From contig CP150567.1 of NCBI GenBank assembly GCA_049487715.1, forward strand, positions 558,001 to 622,000: 64,000 nucleotides of DNA. Direction: 5' to 3'. A program made the position numbers and the translations under genes. Below the pieces are notes generated by a model. That model made no database searches, was not told the origin of the DNA, and was given only the letters and a program-made list of their open reading frames with translations. This document shows positions 1 to 9,310 of the stretch, piece by piece (the stretch's first letter is position 1; each line of letters begins with the position of its first letter). Origin of the DNA: Pycnococcus provasolii (Eukaryota > Chlorophyta > Pseudoscourfieldiophyceae > Pseudoscourfieldiales).

Positions 1-38
1 ACGACTACCCGGGGTTTGGAAAAAACAAAAACAGTTGG

Positions 39-1364
39 TTACATGATGTAGACGCGCCTCATGTCGTTCATGTGATACTTCGCGCTCGTTATCGGGTCCA
101 CGAAGCACCCGTCAACGGTCCGTTCACTAACTGCGTTCACGCCCATAGCGCCGTACACGTGGCCGCTCGGGCACGCGAGAGGCAGGTTGTCGCCGGACAT
201 GAGCGTGCCCGTGATGCGGCAGACGAGGCGCGTGCCCCCCGCTTTCGCCGTGGGAAGGCTGGATGCGAGCTCCGCGACGTGCGGGTCGCGAAGTGGGTCC
301 TCGAGAGCGGCGTTGCTCACGTCGCCGTCCGCACGCTTCAGCGCCGCGGCGCCAGCACGCACCGCGGCGGTGAACAGCGGCTCGGAGGATGCCGGAAGCA
401 GCGCGTGCAGCGCGTGGTTCATGTGCACGAACCGCTCAATCAAGGCGTCCCATCGCTCTGGCGCGAAGAGCTTGGCGTACTGCGTGGGCACGGCACCGTC
501 CCCCGCGGGCGAATTGCCCACCAAGCCACCACCTCCTCCACCGAACACGAGGCATGCGAGCATAGCGCGCGTCAGTCGCGCGAGTCCTTCGCTGTCAGCT
601 AGTGCCGCCTCCGACGTGGCGAGGTGCTTTCGCGCGTGCTTGATGGCGTCCGCCCACACGTTCTCGCCACCGGCGGAGACCATTTCCACCATTTCCTGCA
701 CACGCAGCTGGAACATTAGCGTGCACCCTAGCTTTGCCCTTTGTGCTCTGTGTTCGTCGCACCACGCGATGGCGGGTGCAAGGTTGTGTTTTCTGAGCGC
801 CTGCACGACATTTTGTGCCGTTTCGAACGGTTCGACGTCGACAAGGTTTGCGAGTTCCCCGTCGTCTCTGAGCCACTGTATCGCCGTTTCGAACCTTCCT
901 TTCGCGAGCATGTAGTCTAGCAGGGCCATGTCGAGTCTTCTTCTCGGCGGTTTATGAGAGTTTGCGCCACCTTGACCTTGGTTGAAGTTGGTTTCACACT
1001 CACGCAGGTACGCGATTCTTTTTTTCATTCGCGAGTACGCGTGGTCGTAGACTGTGGAGGCACCGTTGAGTGCCTCTTCCAGCGATTCCAAAGATCTCTT
1101 TTTCCCAAGATTAACAGAGGTCACACCAGAACCACCCATGGAAGAAGATGAAACACCCATAGAAGAAGGTGAAGGTGAAGTCAAAGTCATCATGGACTCC
1201 AAGATGGGTTTTTGACGCACAAGCACACAAGCCTTCAACGTGCGGTACAGAGGAGTGAACATCATATAAGACTCCATGGGATGAGGAACAAGTGGTGCTG
1301 TGGAGGCGTTGTTGTTGTCTGAAGCAGATGCTGCCATACGACTGGTGGGAATAACAGGTTCCAT
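39..1364 (-). CDS. MAEA: MAEA/Fyv10/GID9-like subunit of the CTLH/GID E3 ubiquitin ligase
   Basis: The predicted protein has 441 residues. The start is the ATG at 1364; the frame stays open a little further but only with a TTG. The N-terminal ~140 residues are variable and basic. A CTLH/CRA block follows (about 145-235), with an LDMALLDYMLAKGRF stretch and an ARKHL helix typical of MAEA. The C-terminus has the MAEA RING-like segment: RLVCRITGTLMS, a PSGHVYG loop and the final VYIM. In this family the protein is one of the two RING-type subunits of the GID/CTLH ligase, which ubiquitinates gluconeogenic and other regulatory proteins in yeast and animals. The first zinc-binding Cys pair of human MAEA (CPVC) reads DPHV here, so zinc binding must differ. 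It is divergently arranged with the GST-like gene. Identification is firm; substrates are unknown. Confidence 0.9.
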   Translation of the reverse strand: MEPVIPTSRMAASASDNNNASTAPLVPHPMESYMMFTPLYRTLKACVLVRQKPILESMMTLTSPSPSSMGVSSSSMGGSGVTSVNLGKKRSLESLEEALNGASTVYDHAYSRMKKRIAYLRECETNFNQGQGGANSHKPPRRRLDMALLDYMLAKGRFETAIQWLRDDGELANLVDVEPFETAQNVVQALRKHNLAPAIAWCDEHRAQRAKLGCTLMFQLRVQEMVEMVSAGGENVWADAIKHARKHLATSEAALADSEGLARLTRAMLACLVFGGGGGGLVGNSPAGDGAVPTQYAKLFAPERWDALIERFVHMNHALHALLPASSEPLFTAAVRAGAAALKRADGDVSNAALEDPLRDPHVAELASSLPTAKAGGTRLVCRITGTLMSGDNLPLACPSGHVYGAMGVNAVSERTVDGCFVDPITSAKYHMNDMRRVYIM

Positions 1365-1933
1365 GGCGGAAAATGGGGTGGGAGGGGTGTGACGCGGCAA
1401 CCCAACATAATGCCTCCCCTTCAGGTAGGATAGCCGATAGCGTAGCGTAGGAAAAGGGATCGGGGTTTCAGTTCGGGTTAGGGTACTAACTACTGTAGTA
1501 GGGTTACAGCTAGGGTTACAGCTAGGGTTGCAACTAGGGTTAACGGTCTCTCCTCCCCCTCATGTGCCTGATCTACCTTAAGAGTATCACCGACTGATAT
1601 ACTACTTGCTCATCGCTCGAGTTCGTCGGATTGCTTGATTGCTTCATTCCTCGCATCGACGATCCGAGCTCTGGAGTCTGGAGACGGATCCTCCCTCTTT
1701 CGACTGATCGATCGATCAACGGAGCCTCACTGGGCGCTAACAAGTAGTCTATGTTAGAGTACACACAATTGAATGATTTTAACATTTAACCAAGGGGTAT
1801 TTAACATCTCACGGGTTGTTAATTACCCTTGATTTAACACCACGAGTTTTCGCCTTAGGAGTCCCTTCATTCCTGGGGACCCCCGTTCATTCTTGGAAAC
1901 TCCCCCACGGGTCCCTTCCTCATTGTCGCTGAA
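1365..1933. promoter_or_regulatory. Divergent intergenic region with telomere-like repeats
   Basis: This is the shared upstream region of the MAEA-like gene (-) and the GST-like gene (+). From about 1474 to 1544 it holds six copies of TAGGGTTA-like words, four of them spaced 12-13 bp apart (TAGGGTTACAGC variants). No convincing gene is seen; a 70-codon minus frame at 1573-1785 has no protein-like features. A regulatory role for the repeats is inference. Confidence 0.5.
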
Positions 1934-2974
1934 ATGTCTTCCTCATCAGCATCAGCACCAGCATCAGGTGGGACCACTTGGGTTGTGCACGGCCGGTTTT
2001 CAAGCTACAAGACACTTATAGTGTCTTGGGTGCTTGAAGAGTGCTCGCAAACTCATAATTTAATGCACTGCTCATCTGTCTTGGGACCGACGCAAGTGCG
2101 ATACGCGGATGGACACCTCAACCCTGTCCCCTTCGAAGCCGCGAGCCATGTGCAAGACTGTGCTTTATTATTCCCAGGCCGGTACCCTGCTCCTGCTCTG
2201 CACATCTCAAAAGATGCGGCGCCGTTATTGGAGACGAATGCAATTGTGAGGTTCGTCGTACGCGCGAAAGGATATTATGACAAGCTCGCGGCGCCGGACA
2301 GTAACGACGAACTCGACAAGGCGGTCGAGGCCGCGTCGAGGGAGGCTTGGATGGACTTCGCCTTGTGCCAGGCACCTACAGAGGACACGGGAGTCATGGG
2401 AGCAGCTCTCAAAGCCTTAATAGACCACGCCGTACGACTGCCTCCTGAGGAAAGGTCCAACGCCGAATTTTCAAAGGCGGACCTCGCCTTTGCCGAGGCG
2501 CTCGCACCAGTCGAGGCGCACCTCAGCCGTGCTGACGGCGTGCACCTCGGCGGAAATGCATTTGGCATTGCAGACTTGGCGCTTGGCGTGCAGGTCGCGA
2601 GGTGGCTCTGGTGCCGAGACACGCGTGCGGCGACGGGCTTCGCTACGTTCGACGAGGCGAGCTTTCGTGAGAAGCTGGTTGCCGACCGCGAGGCTGCCGT
2701 CGCCGCGGCAAAGGAGGCGCACGCTGCGGCGGTCGAAGCGGCGTCCGCGGCGGGCAAGGACGCGCCCGATCCGCCAACAGAGCTGACGGCTGAGGAGGCG
2801 GAGGCTGCGGACGCCGCCGCGGTGGTTGACGCGACGCGAGGTCCACGCGAAAAGCTGCCTGCGACGTGCGCGTGGGTCGCGCGTTTGTTGGAGCGGCCTG
2901 CGTTTGCGAGCGCGGTGTGGGCGCGCGAGGCTGCGCACCACTCGCGTCCGACGCAGTTCTTCGGCTGGAGGTGA
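1934..2974 (+). CDS. Glutathione S-transferase-like protein (GST C-terminal domain)
   Basis: The predicted protein has 346 residues and starts at the ATG at 1934. The N-terminal ~90 residues resemble a thioredoxin-like GST N-domain of the eEF1B-gamma/aminoacyl-synthetase-associated kind: a hydrophobic strand, then LLETNAIVRFV, which corresponds to the usual ESxAI position. The C-terminal half has the GST helical-core signature GNAFGIADLALG (about 225-236). An Ala/Glu-rich, coiled-coil-like insertion (about 255-300) interrupts the C-domain before the final helix. No catalytic Ser, Tyr or Cys can be assigned with confidence. A structural or scaffolding role as in eEF1B-gamma and a true transferase are both possible. 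The gene lies head to head with the MAEA homologue. Confidence 0.7.
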   Translation: MSSSSASAPASGGTTWVVHGRFSSYKTLIVSWVLEECSQTHNLMHCSSVLGPTQVRYADGHLNPVPFEAASHVQDCALLFPGRYPAPALHISKDAAPLLETNAIVRFVVRAKGYYDKLAAPDSNDELDKAVEAASREAWMDFALCQAPTEDTGVMGAALKALIDHAVRLPPEERSNAEFSKADLAFAEALAPVEAHLSRADGVHLGGNAFGIADLALGVQVARWLWCRDTRAATGFATFDEASFREKLVADREAAVAAAKEAHAAAVEAASAAGKDAPDPPTELTAEEAEAADAAAVVDATRGPREKLPATCAWVARLLERPAFASAVWAREAAHHSRPTQFFGWR

Positions 2975-3307
2975 TACATAGTCTAGTATATGGAGATGTA
3001 AACATACATACACCTTAACGGTCTACACATGTTATCTTAAAGGGGGATATGTCAACTCTGAGCTACATACAGGTCGGGGCAAGAACTTGCTCCCTCCAAC
3101 ACATGGCCATGGTCAGGGGCTGTCAGGGGGGATGCGGTGACCGAATCACTCAAATCCCAGGTTCAAGAAAGGGACCTAACCCCTAATCAGGGAGTCAACG
3201 TCGCTTTGTTAAGTTAATTCCCCTGGTCGAACCGTCAAACGTGACCGGTCAACACTTCCCTTCAACCCGTCCTAAATATTCCTCCCACGCCATTATTGAC
3301 CTCAGCC
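2975..3307. other. Intergenic region upstream of the filamin-repeat gene
   Basis: The 333-bp gap lies between two plus-strand genes. It contains one telomere-like word, CCTAACCCCTAATCAGG, at about 3175-3191. No ORF or RNA gene is recognised. Confidence 0.4.
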
Positions 3308-6300
3308 ATGTCTGCTCATGACGCTTCGGAAGTGGAAGTGCACTCGCAGTCCAGGAATGTTTCCTTCAAGGACTCCGGAAGCTTGGTGACGGCGGACTCC
3401 TCCTCTGGAAGTCTTGGTGGTGCTGCTGGTGGTGGTGCTGGTGCTGGTGGTGCTGGTGCTGGTGCTGGTGCTGGTGGTGCTGGTGCTGGTGCTGGTGCTG
3501 GTGCTGGTGCAGGTGCTCTTGGCCTCTCGATACACCTGCCTGCTTCCTCTGCTTCTTCCACCACCACGAGCACTCGCGCTGGTTTGTCGCGCACGTCCTC
3601 GCGCGCCAGCTCGCAGGCCTCTGGGAGGGCGCTCCAGACGACGTACGTGCACCTGAACAAAACCTCGCCGAACATTAGGGCGGCGCAAGGGGCGGCGCAC
3701 ACCTCGGACGAACTTGGGGATATCAAACGAGACGTGCTCGAGTACGGGATGCGACGAGGACCGCAGTCGCCAAACCTTAAGAAAAGTGTACTCAAACGCT
3801 TGACCTCCGACGAAAAGTTGGGAGCTCAGGCGACACTGCAAGGGCAAATGCTACCGCACCCGCCCGTCGGGGAACTGCACATGCCCATCGCGTCGCCACG
3901 CAGGAAGCCGCGCTCGACACGAAACCAAAGGGTGTCTGTCGAGGATATCCTGCAAGGAGCCTTCAGGAGATACAAAGTCGTAGCAGAAGGAGTCGGGCTG
4001 AACTACGCGGTGGTGGGTGTCACGGCGACGTTTCGAGTCCTCGTGCGCAACAGGTTTGGGCTGCCCGTAACGGACGTGCGCCGCTCGGAGGTCAAGGTGT
4101 ACCTGCAGCATGGGCCGGGGTCGCCTGTCATCGACGTGCAGCACGATCCCAACCATCCAGCCGGAGGCGCATTCGTCGTGAGGTGGTCCGTGCCGCTCAG
4201 CGGAACGTACGACGTCGCCGTGAGCGTGCGCTCCACTGTCTGCAAAGGCTCGCCGTTCACGGCAACCGTGGAACCGGCGTGCACGACGGCGGCGAAGTGC
4301 CGCGCGTTGGCAGCGAGCTCCAAGGCGTACGGGTCTCACATCCTCTTCTCGGGCGTGCGTCAGAATAGTGGCGTCAGAGGTGACGGAAACGAGAGCAACG
4401 ACGACCACCCAAAAACGCCGAAAACTCCAATTAGTCGCACGAAAAGCGACACCGGCGCCTTGCGAGCGGCGGTGGTCGCTGGCCTCACGGGTGAGGTGGC
4501 CATCACGGCGTGCGACCAGCTGGGTAGTCAGCGGCGCGCAGGTGGCGACCACTTCGCCGTGGCTGTGCACGGTCCAGGGCGCGTCGTCAAAGGCGAGGTG
4601 ACAGACCAGGGGCGGGGGAAGTACACGCTCGCGTACATGCCTCGCATAGCCGGCGTGTACAGGATGAACATCTACCTCCTTCCACCTCGCGGCCGGCGGG
4701 ACGTCGCTGAGGGCAAGTCCCTCTTCACGAGTGTGGCGGTGGCAGAAGCCTCGACCGACTTTCTTGTCAGCCCGAGAGGGTGGAACAGCAAGCACGACCA
4801 CGAACAGGCTCGCATCAAGGCGGTGGTCGCCGGCGCAACGCCCAGCCATGCGAGCATCGACGCGAATGCAACACCCGACTGGCCCGAAGAATGGCGCATT
4901 GCGGGCTGCCCGGTCGAGGTCGAGGTCATTCCCGCCGCGGCATACCCGGCAAAGTGTACCGCCGTCGGCGATGGTGCGTACAAGGCTATCGCGGGCCAGG
5001 ACACTAGCTTTCGAGTGTGGATGCGTGACCGCTTCGGGAATCGCTGCAAGTTTACTGGGGGTTCCCTCGTGGTGATGCTCGTGCCGACTTGGCTGTATCA
5101 AAAGAGCCGCAACCGTATGCGAGATTCCGTGCTGGTTGGTTTTGAGATGCAGGCCAGAAGGGAGCAGGAGGCAAAACTTATGAGTGCGTCGAAAATAGCG
5201 CGGTTCACTGAGATGAACTCGCTGAGAAGAGATGGGGCAGGCACACCTGAATGGGAACACATGCCCGCGCCGCCGCAGGCTCTGACACAAATCTACGACC
5301 CGCGCGTTTTCTCTGATGCCGTCGTTGACCTCGACGTTGCGGATTGCTTAGATGGCAGCTATATTTGTACCTACAATGTGTCCGTCGCGGACACGTACGA
5401 CCTCGTCGCATACCTCAACGGAGGGCTCTGCAATAATATGCGCCATGATGTCGTCGTTGCTCCCGCTGCACCATTCGCGCCGAATTGCGTCGTATCGCCA
5501 GCGCGTCGCTGCACCGAAGACCAGAGGCAGGATGCGATAAGTTTGTCGTGCGGCCAGGCTCTCACCACGTATGCTGGAGAGACGGTTAAGGTGCGCTTGC
5601 GACCGTACGACGCGCTCGGTAATCAACGCCCAGACTTTGGCGATGCGGTGCTCGAGTGTCGTGCTTCCATCTATCGTTCGAACGCGGAGCTCTCCGACGG
5701 TGATGTGCCCATCATCGACCCGGAATTGACGGTAAGCAAAGTCACTGAAGAGATCGAACGACCTGGGGAACACGAATACGTCCTCACGTGGCGCAGCGAG
5801 ATTACGGGAAGCTACTTGATTCGCATCGCGTTGAATGGCGAGCCGATTGCGCATGCGCCGTTTCTCATATCAGTGCGAGCGAATTTAGTGGACCCGCATT
5901 CCTGCGAGGCGATGGGCAGCGGACTCTTCGGCGCCATTGCTGGCGAGTTGACTGAATTTTCCATCATTGCACGTGACAACTTCGGTAACATGACGCCGTA
6001 TCTGCACGACAAAAAAATGAAGTCGCAAGAGAGCAATCGCATGATTCCATTTATTGCAACCCTGTACGGGCCACTGCCGATTGAGGATAATGAAGCTCTT
6101 CTTCGGAAGCGTGGTGGCAAAATTGCCGAGTCTACTACAATAGAGTGTCTCATCAAGCAAGCGGAAGACGGTCATTTCTCCGGGGCGTTTGAAAATGAGA
6201 ATTGGAGGCTAAAGCGCGAGAAAGCGTCTGTGTTTACCAGCACATACACCGCAATTGCTTCGGGCTTATACCGGCTCAACATCCTGTGCAACGGCGTGGA

Positions 6301-9190
6301 AATCAAGTCGTCGCCGTACACGATAGACGTGCAGCCGAATGTGACGTGCGAATGGCAGTGCGAGCTAACTGGCACGGGGTATCATAGAGCGGTTGCGGGG
6401 AACACGACGCTCTTTACCATCGTTGCATTGGACAGACATGGAAATACCCGCTGGATCGGAGGCGACCGCTTCGTTGTCCGCCTTACGCATCAGCTTGAAA
6501 AGAGTCTGGCCATTGCAGGCTATCGACTCAATGTCGAAGGCAACGATGACGAAAGCCTCGCCCTGGCGTATGACGCGCGCATGGATGCTCCGATACAAGC
6601 TGAAACGATCATCGGGAAGCTGCGAGACAATGGCGACGGCACGTATCTTGTGGATTATGTCGCAGAGGTAGCGGGCTTGTATTACTGCGACATCCTGCTC
6701 GATGGTAAGATGGTGCGACGCGAGGAATTGCGCGTCATACCAAATCACGCGCGACCGAATCGATCATCGATCGTGGGTCAAGGTTCGATTCGATCAACTT
6801 GTGGCGAGCGCGCGAGCTTCCGCTTGGTAGTTCGCGACCTTTATGGCAACCGAATTCAACAAGGGGGTAGCTCTATCAAGGCGACGGTAAAAATGCTGGA
6901 TCCAAGAAAGATGTATAAAACTCAAAACCTGTTTTCTCTGTCTGGGATGAGGAAAAAGAGTATGCTGGTGGGCATTTTTGCTAAGGCGGGCACCTCAGAG
7001 GATGCCAGAACGCAGATGGACCGCAAGCTCTCTGAACCCGATCCTGTGAAATTTTTCATGTGTCGCAAGAATGTTGAAGTTTCAAAGCGCACGATGAATT
7101 TGAGAAATCCCGTTATCAAAGCCTGGGAGACCGAGGTAAAGGACCAGCACAATGGAAGATACGAGATCTTGTACTCGTGCGAGCTTTGCACCACAGATCC
7201 TGCCAAACCGCTTACATATCGCATTTTCATTGAGATTGATAACATCAAGAAAGAGAAGTCGCTGTACTGCGAGCCGACACTATATCCAGCCGTGGTGGAT
7301 CCAGACCGATGCGTGTTGCGGCGCGTGGACATTTCTCTCATCGCGCATGGCGATGATGACGACGATGGCGACCTCGAAGATGCTATGCAATCCATCCAAG
7401 ACAGTGCTGACAGCTTACCCCCGTTGAAAGCTGGGGAACGGGCGATATTTCTTTTGGAGGCGCGCGACAGATTCGGCAACCTCAGACACGTTGGCGGCGA
7501 GGAATTTACGGTTGGCTTGGTGACCGACGTCAGGGACTATGATGCTCCACGTCCGCAGTCGCAAAGATCGTTTGGCGACGGCCTGTTGGCACCGCGTTTC
7601 GCGGCACCGACGAAGCTGTCCGGCGGCGCTACCATGGTTTCTGACCGCAAAATGATTCTCTGGGCAAATGTGACCGATATCGGATATGGCCTGTATTCCG
7701 TGAAATTCCGCGCCCTCGACGCTGGCACATACTCCCTCACAGCGTCGCACATCTTAGTCAAAAGTGAAGACCCTGAAACCGGCCACAGGGAGGTTAGGGT
7801 GCGCACCTTCTGGCGAAGTCGGGTGGGCATAGAATCGTGCGGAGCAGACCCGCGAACGAGTCTGCTAAGTGGCTTGAATCTGCTGAAATGCATGCCCAAT
7901 CAGCCTTGCATTGCCTACCTGCTGGCGCGCGACAGCTATGGGAATCCCGCACAGGCTAAGCCACATGGCTACTTGAGTAGTGCGGATGCGACGACGACAA
8001 TGCATCCTGACCCCGTCGCATCTCTCGAAGCGAACTTGCTCCACGATACTACTGGTGAGACGGCGGGCATCGTCGCCATGTGCGCGTACGATCCGCGTCG
8101 TATCGAAGACTACGGCGATGCCGCCATCGTTGACCCGGTGTGCCCGGACAATGTCGCTTCGATGCAGTCGAAGGGTGACACTGCTTCACACTTCAAGCTG
8201 ATGTGGTCGCCTCGTGCGCTTGGCAAGTTGCGACTTGAGGTGCTTCTCAACGGCGAGCACGTAATGGGATCTCCTGTTCTTATCAACTGCGAGTCGCCCG
8301 GCGTACTTGAGAGCATTGACAATTTGGTGACTGCGGCTCCGCTGGAGACGAAGCGATCGAGTGGCGAGACGTTCCCGCGAAGTCTTTTGGAGGTTGTGCA
8401 AAGCCAAGGTCCCGTGTTTGACGCCGACAGTTCACAGAGCTGGCGCAAGCATTTACCTAGCACTACCGTGTCAGCAGCCGATGCCGCACAGGGCCCTATG
8501 ATGCCAGAGTCTTACACCGGCGCGGCCACGGCACTGATGCAGGCATATGGCCTGAGTCCACGCTTCGTGAACTTGGGTGCTTCGGATCACCCCAAGACGA
8601 TTCGTCCAACAACGAGGGAGAGGTCATTTGTTTACGATGAGCTGGACCCCGCATTTGGCCGATTGAATGCACATCGAAGATGGAGGTTCCGTGCACGGGA
8701 AAGTACGATGCACGCCGGTATCTATCGTATGGCGCATTCTAGTCGCGGGCACGCCAAGTGCGCTGAGCACGACTTTGTCGTGCAACCACCATCGCCATCT
8801 GAGCACACGAGCACAACAACACGGCTGGGATACCTCCGGCCGCCTCCACAGGATGACAGCGAGCAAGGCGATAGCGTTGGTGGTATTGGCGACAAAGGTG
8901 AGGCGGTGGTTGCGGCGGCACCCACGGCGACATTCCCGCTTCCCTTGCCTGACAAGCCAGTTCCCTACCGCAAGGTGTTGGTTCCTCGCATTGAGATGAA
9001 GCTGCCAACCTCGGTGAGTGAGATTTGCGAGCCTGATCCTGGCTTTGTGACGCGGAGGAGGACGGCGGCGTCGGCGGCATCATCGTCATCCGATCAAGGT
9101 AAGTCGCCAAGAATAGTTGGAGGGTACGACGTTCAAGCTGGCTTTTATCGCCGACCTTTGTACGAAAGGACGTGGGAACGGAGGCAGTAG
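3308..9190 (+). CDS. Giant filamin/ABP280-repeat protein
   Basis: The predicted protein has 1960 residues. The start is the ATG at 3308; a TTG lies four codons upstream. After a Ser-rich N-terminus and a Gly-Ala tract comes a chain of about nine immunoglobulin-like filamin repeats. Each shows the pattern AGxxxxFxVxxRDxFGN and a closing GxYxLxVxxNGxxIxxSPFxIxV. The best examples are at residues ~560, ~870, ~1030, ~1170 and ~1380. No calponin-homology actin-binding domain, signal peptide or membrane segment is visible. Filamin repeats are protein-interaction modules, so a scaffolding role, perhaps cytoskeletal, is the fair inference. The C-terminal ~150 residues are low-complexity. The gene is unusually long and has no visible intron. 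It converges on the formin gene with a 120-bp gap. Confidence 0.8.
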   Translation: MSAHDASEVEVHSQSRNVSFKDSGSLVTADSSSGSLGGAAGGGAGAGGAGAGAGAGGAGAGAGAGAGAGALGLSIHLPASSASSTTTSTRAGLSRTSSRASSQASGRALQTTYVHLNKTSPNIRAAQGAAHTSDELGDIKRDVLEYGMRRGPQSPNLKKSVLKRLTSDEKLGAQATLQGQMLPHPPVGELHMPIASPRRKPRSTRNQRVSVEDILQGAFRRYKVVAEGVGLNYAVVGVTATFRVLVRNRFGLPVTDVRRSEVKVYLQHGPGSPVIDVQHDPNHPAGGAFVVRWSVPLSGTYDVAVSVRSTVCKGSPFTATVEPACTTAAKCRALAASSKAYGSHILFSGVRQNSGVRGDGNESNDDHPKTPKTPISRTKSDTGALRAAVVAGLTGEVAITACDQLGSQRRAGGDHFAVAVHGPGRVVKGEVTDQGRGKYTLAYMPRIAGVYRMNIYLLPPRGRRDVAEGKSLFTSVAVAEASTDFLVSPRGWNSKHDHEQARIKAVVAGATPSHASIDANATPDWPEEWRIAGCPVEVEVIPAAAYPAKCTAVGDGAYKAIAGQDTSFRVWMRDRFGNRCKFTGGSLVVMLVPTWLYQKSRNRMRDSVLVGFEMQARREQEAKLMSASKIARFTEMNSLRRDGAGTPEWEHMPAPPQALTQIYDPRVFSDAVVDLDVADCLDGSYICTYNVSVADTYDLVAYLNGGLCNNMRHDVVVAPAAPFAPNCVVSPARRCTEDQRQDAISLSCGQALTTYAGETVKVRLRPYDALGNQRPDFGDAVLECRASIYRSNAELSDGDVPIIDPELTVSKVTEEIERPGEHEYVLTWRSEITGSYLIRIALNGEPIAHAPFLISVRANLVDPHSCEAMGSGLFGAIAGELTEFSIIARDNFGNMTPYLHDKKMKSQESNRMIPFIATLYGPLPIEDNEALLRKRGGKIAESTTIECLIKQAEDGHFSGAFENENWRLKREKASVFTSTYTAIASGLYRLNILCNGVEIKSSPYTIDVQPNVTCEWQCELTGTGYHRAVAGNTTLFTIVALDRHGNTRWIGGDRFVVRLTHQLEKSLAIAGYRLNVEGNDDESLALAYDARMDAPIQAETIIGKLRDNGDGTYLVDYVAEVAGLYYCDILLDGKMVRREELRVIPNHARPNRSSIVGQGSIRSTCGERASFRLVVRDLYGNRIQQGGSSIKATVKMLDPRKMYKTQNLFSLSGMRKKSMLVGIFAKAGTSEDARTQMDRKLSEPDPVKFFMCRKNVEVSKRTMNLRNPVIKAWETEVKDQHNGRYEILYSCELCTTDPAKPLTYRIFIEIDNIKKEKSLYCEPTLYPAVVDPDRCVLRRVDISLIAHGDDDDDGDLEDAMQSIQDSADSLPPLKAGERAIFLLEARDRFGNLRHVGGEEFTVGLVTDVRDYDAPRPQSQRSFGDGLLAPRFAAPTKLSGGATMVSDRKMILWANVTDIGYGLYSVKFRALDAGTYSLTASHILVKSEDPETGHREVRVRTFWRSRVGIESCGADPRTSLLSGLNLLKCMPNQPCIAYLLARDSYGNPAQAKPHGYLSSADATTTMHPDPVASLEANLLHDTTGETAGIVAMCAYDPRRIEDYGDAAIVDPVCPDNVASMQSKGDTASHFKLMWSPRALGKLRLEVLLNGEHVMGSPVLINCESPGVLESIDNLVTAAPLETKRSSGETFPRSLLEVVQSQGPVFDADSSQSWRKHLPSTTVSAADAAQGPMMPESYTGAATALMQAYGLSPRFVNLGASDHPKTIRPTTRERSFVYDELDPAFGRLNAHRRWRFRARESTMHAGIYRMAHSSRGHAKCAEHDFVVQPPSPSEHTSTTTRLGYLRPPPQDDSEQGDSVGGIGDKGEAVVAAAPTATFPLPLPDKPVPYRKVLVPRIEMKLPTSVSEICEPDPGFVTRRRTAASAASSSSDQGKSPRIVGGYDVQAGFYRRPLYERTWERRQ
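3415..3521 (+). repeat. GGTGCT hexanucleotide tract coding Gly-Ala repeats
   Basis: A run of GGTGCT/GGTGGT units codes an almost pure Gly-Ala segment in the N-terminus of the filamin-repeat protein. Such a tract is likely length-variable. The opposite frames give Val/Leu and Pro/Ala shadows. Confidence 0.9.
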
Positions 9191-9310
9191 TTTATAAAGT
9201 CCTTGTACTGTATATTGAAAAAATTTCGTTATTTCACATAAAAGGCAAATATTACAACGAATCTACAAAATATGGCACTACTATTGCCATACGTAACGTC
9301 ATGTTTAGCT

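Noticed and set aside
1573-1785. 70-codon minus frame between MAEA and GST genes
   Set aside because: Short, no motif, AT-rich and in a shared promoter.
3851-5290. 479-codon minus-strand frame within the filamin-repeat gene
   Set aside because: It is antisense to clear filamin repeats, His/Arg/Val-rich, with no motif: a shadow of GC-rich coding DNA.
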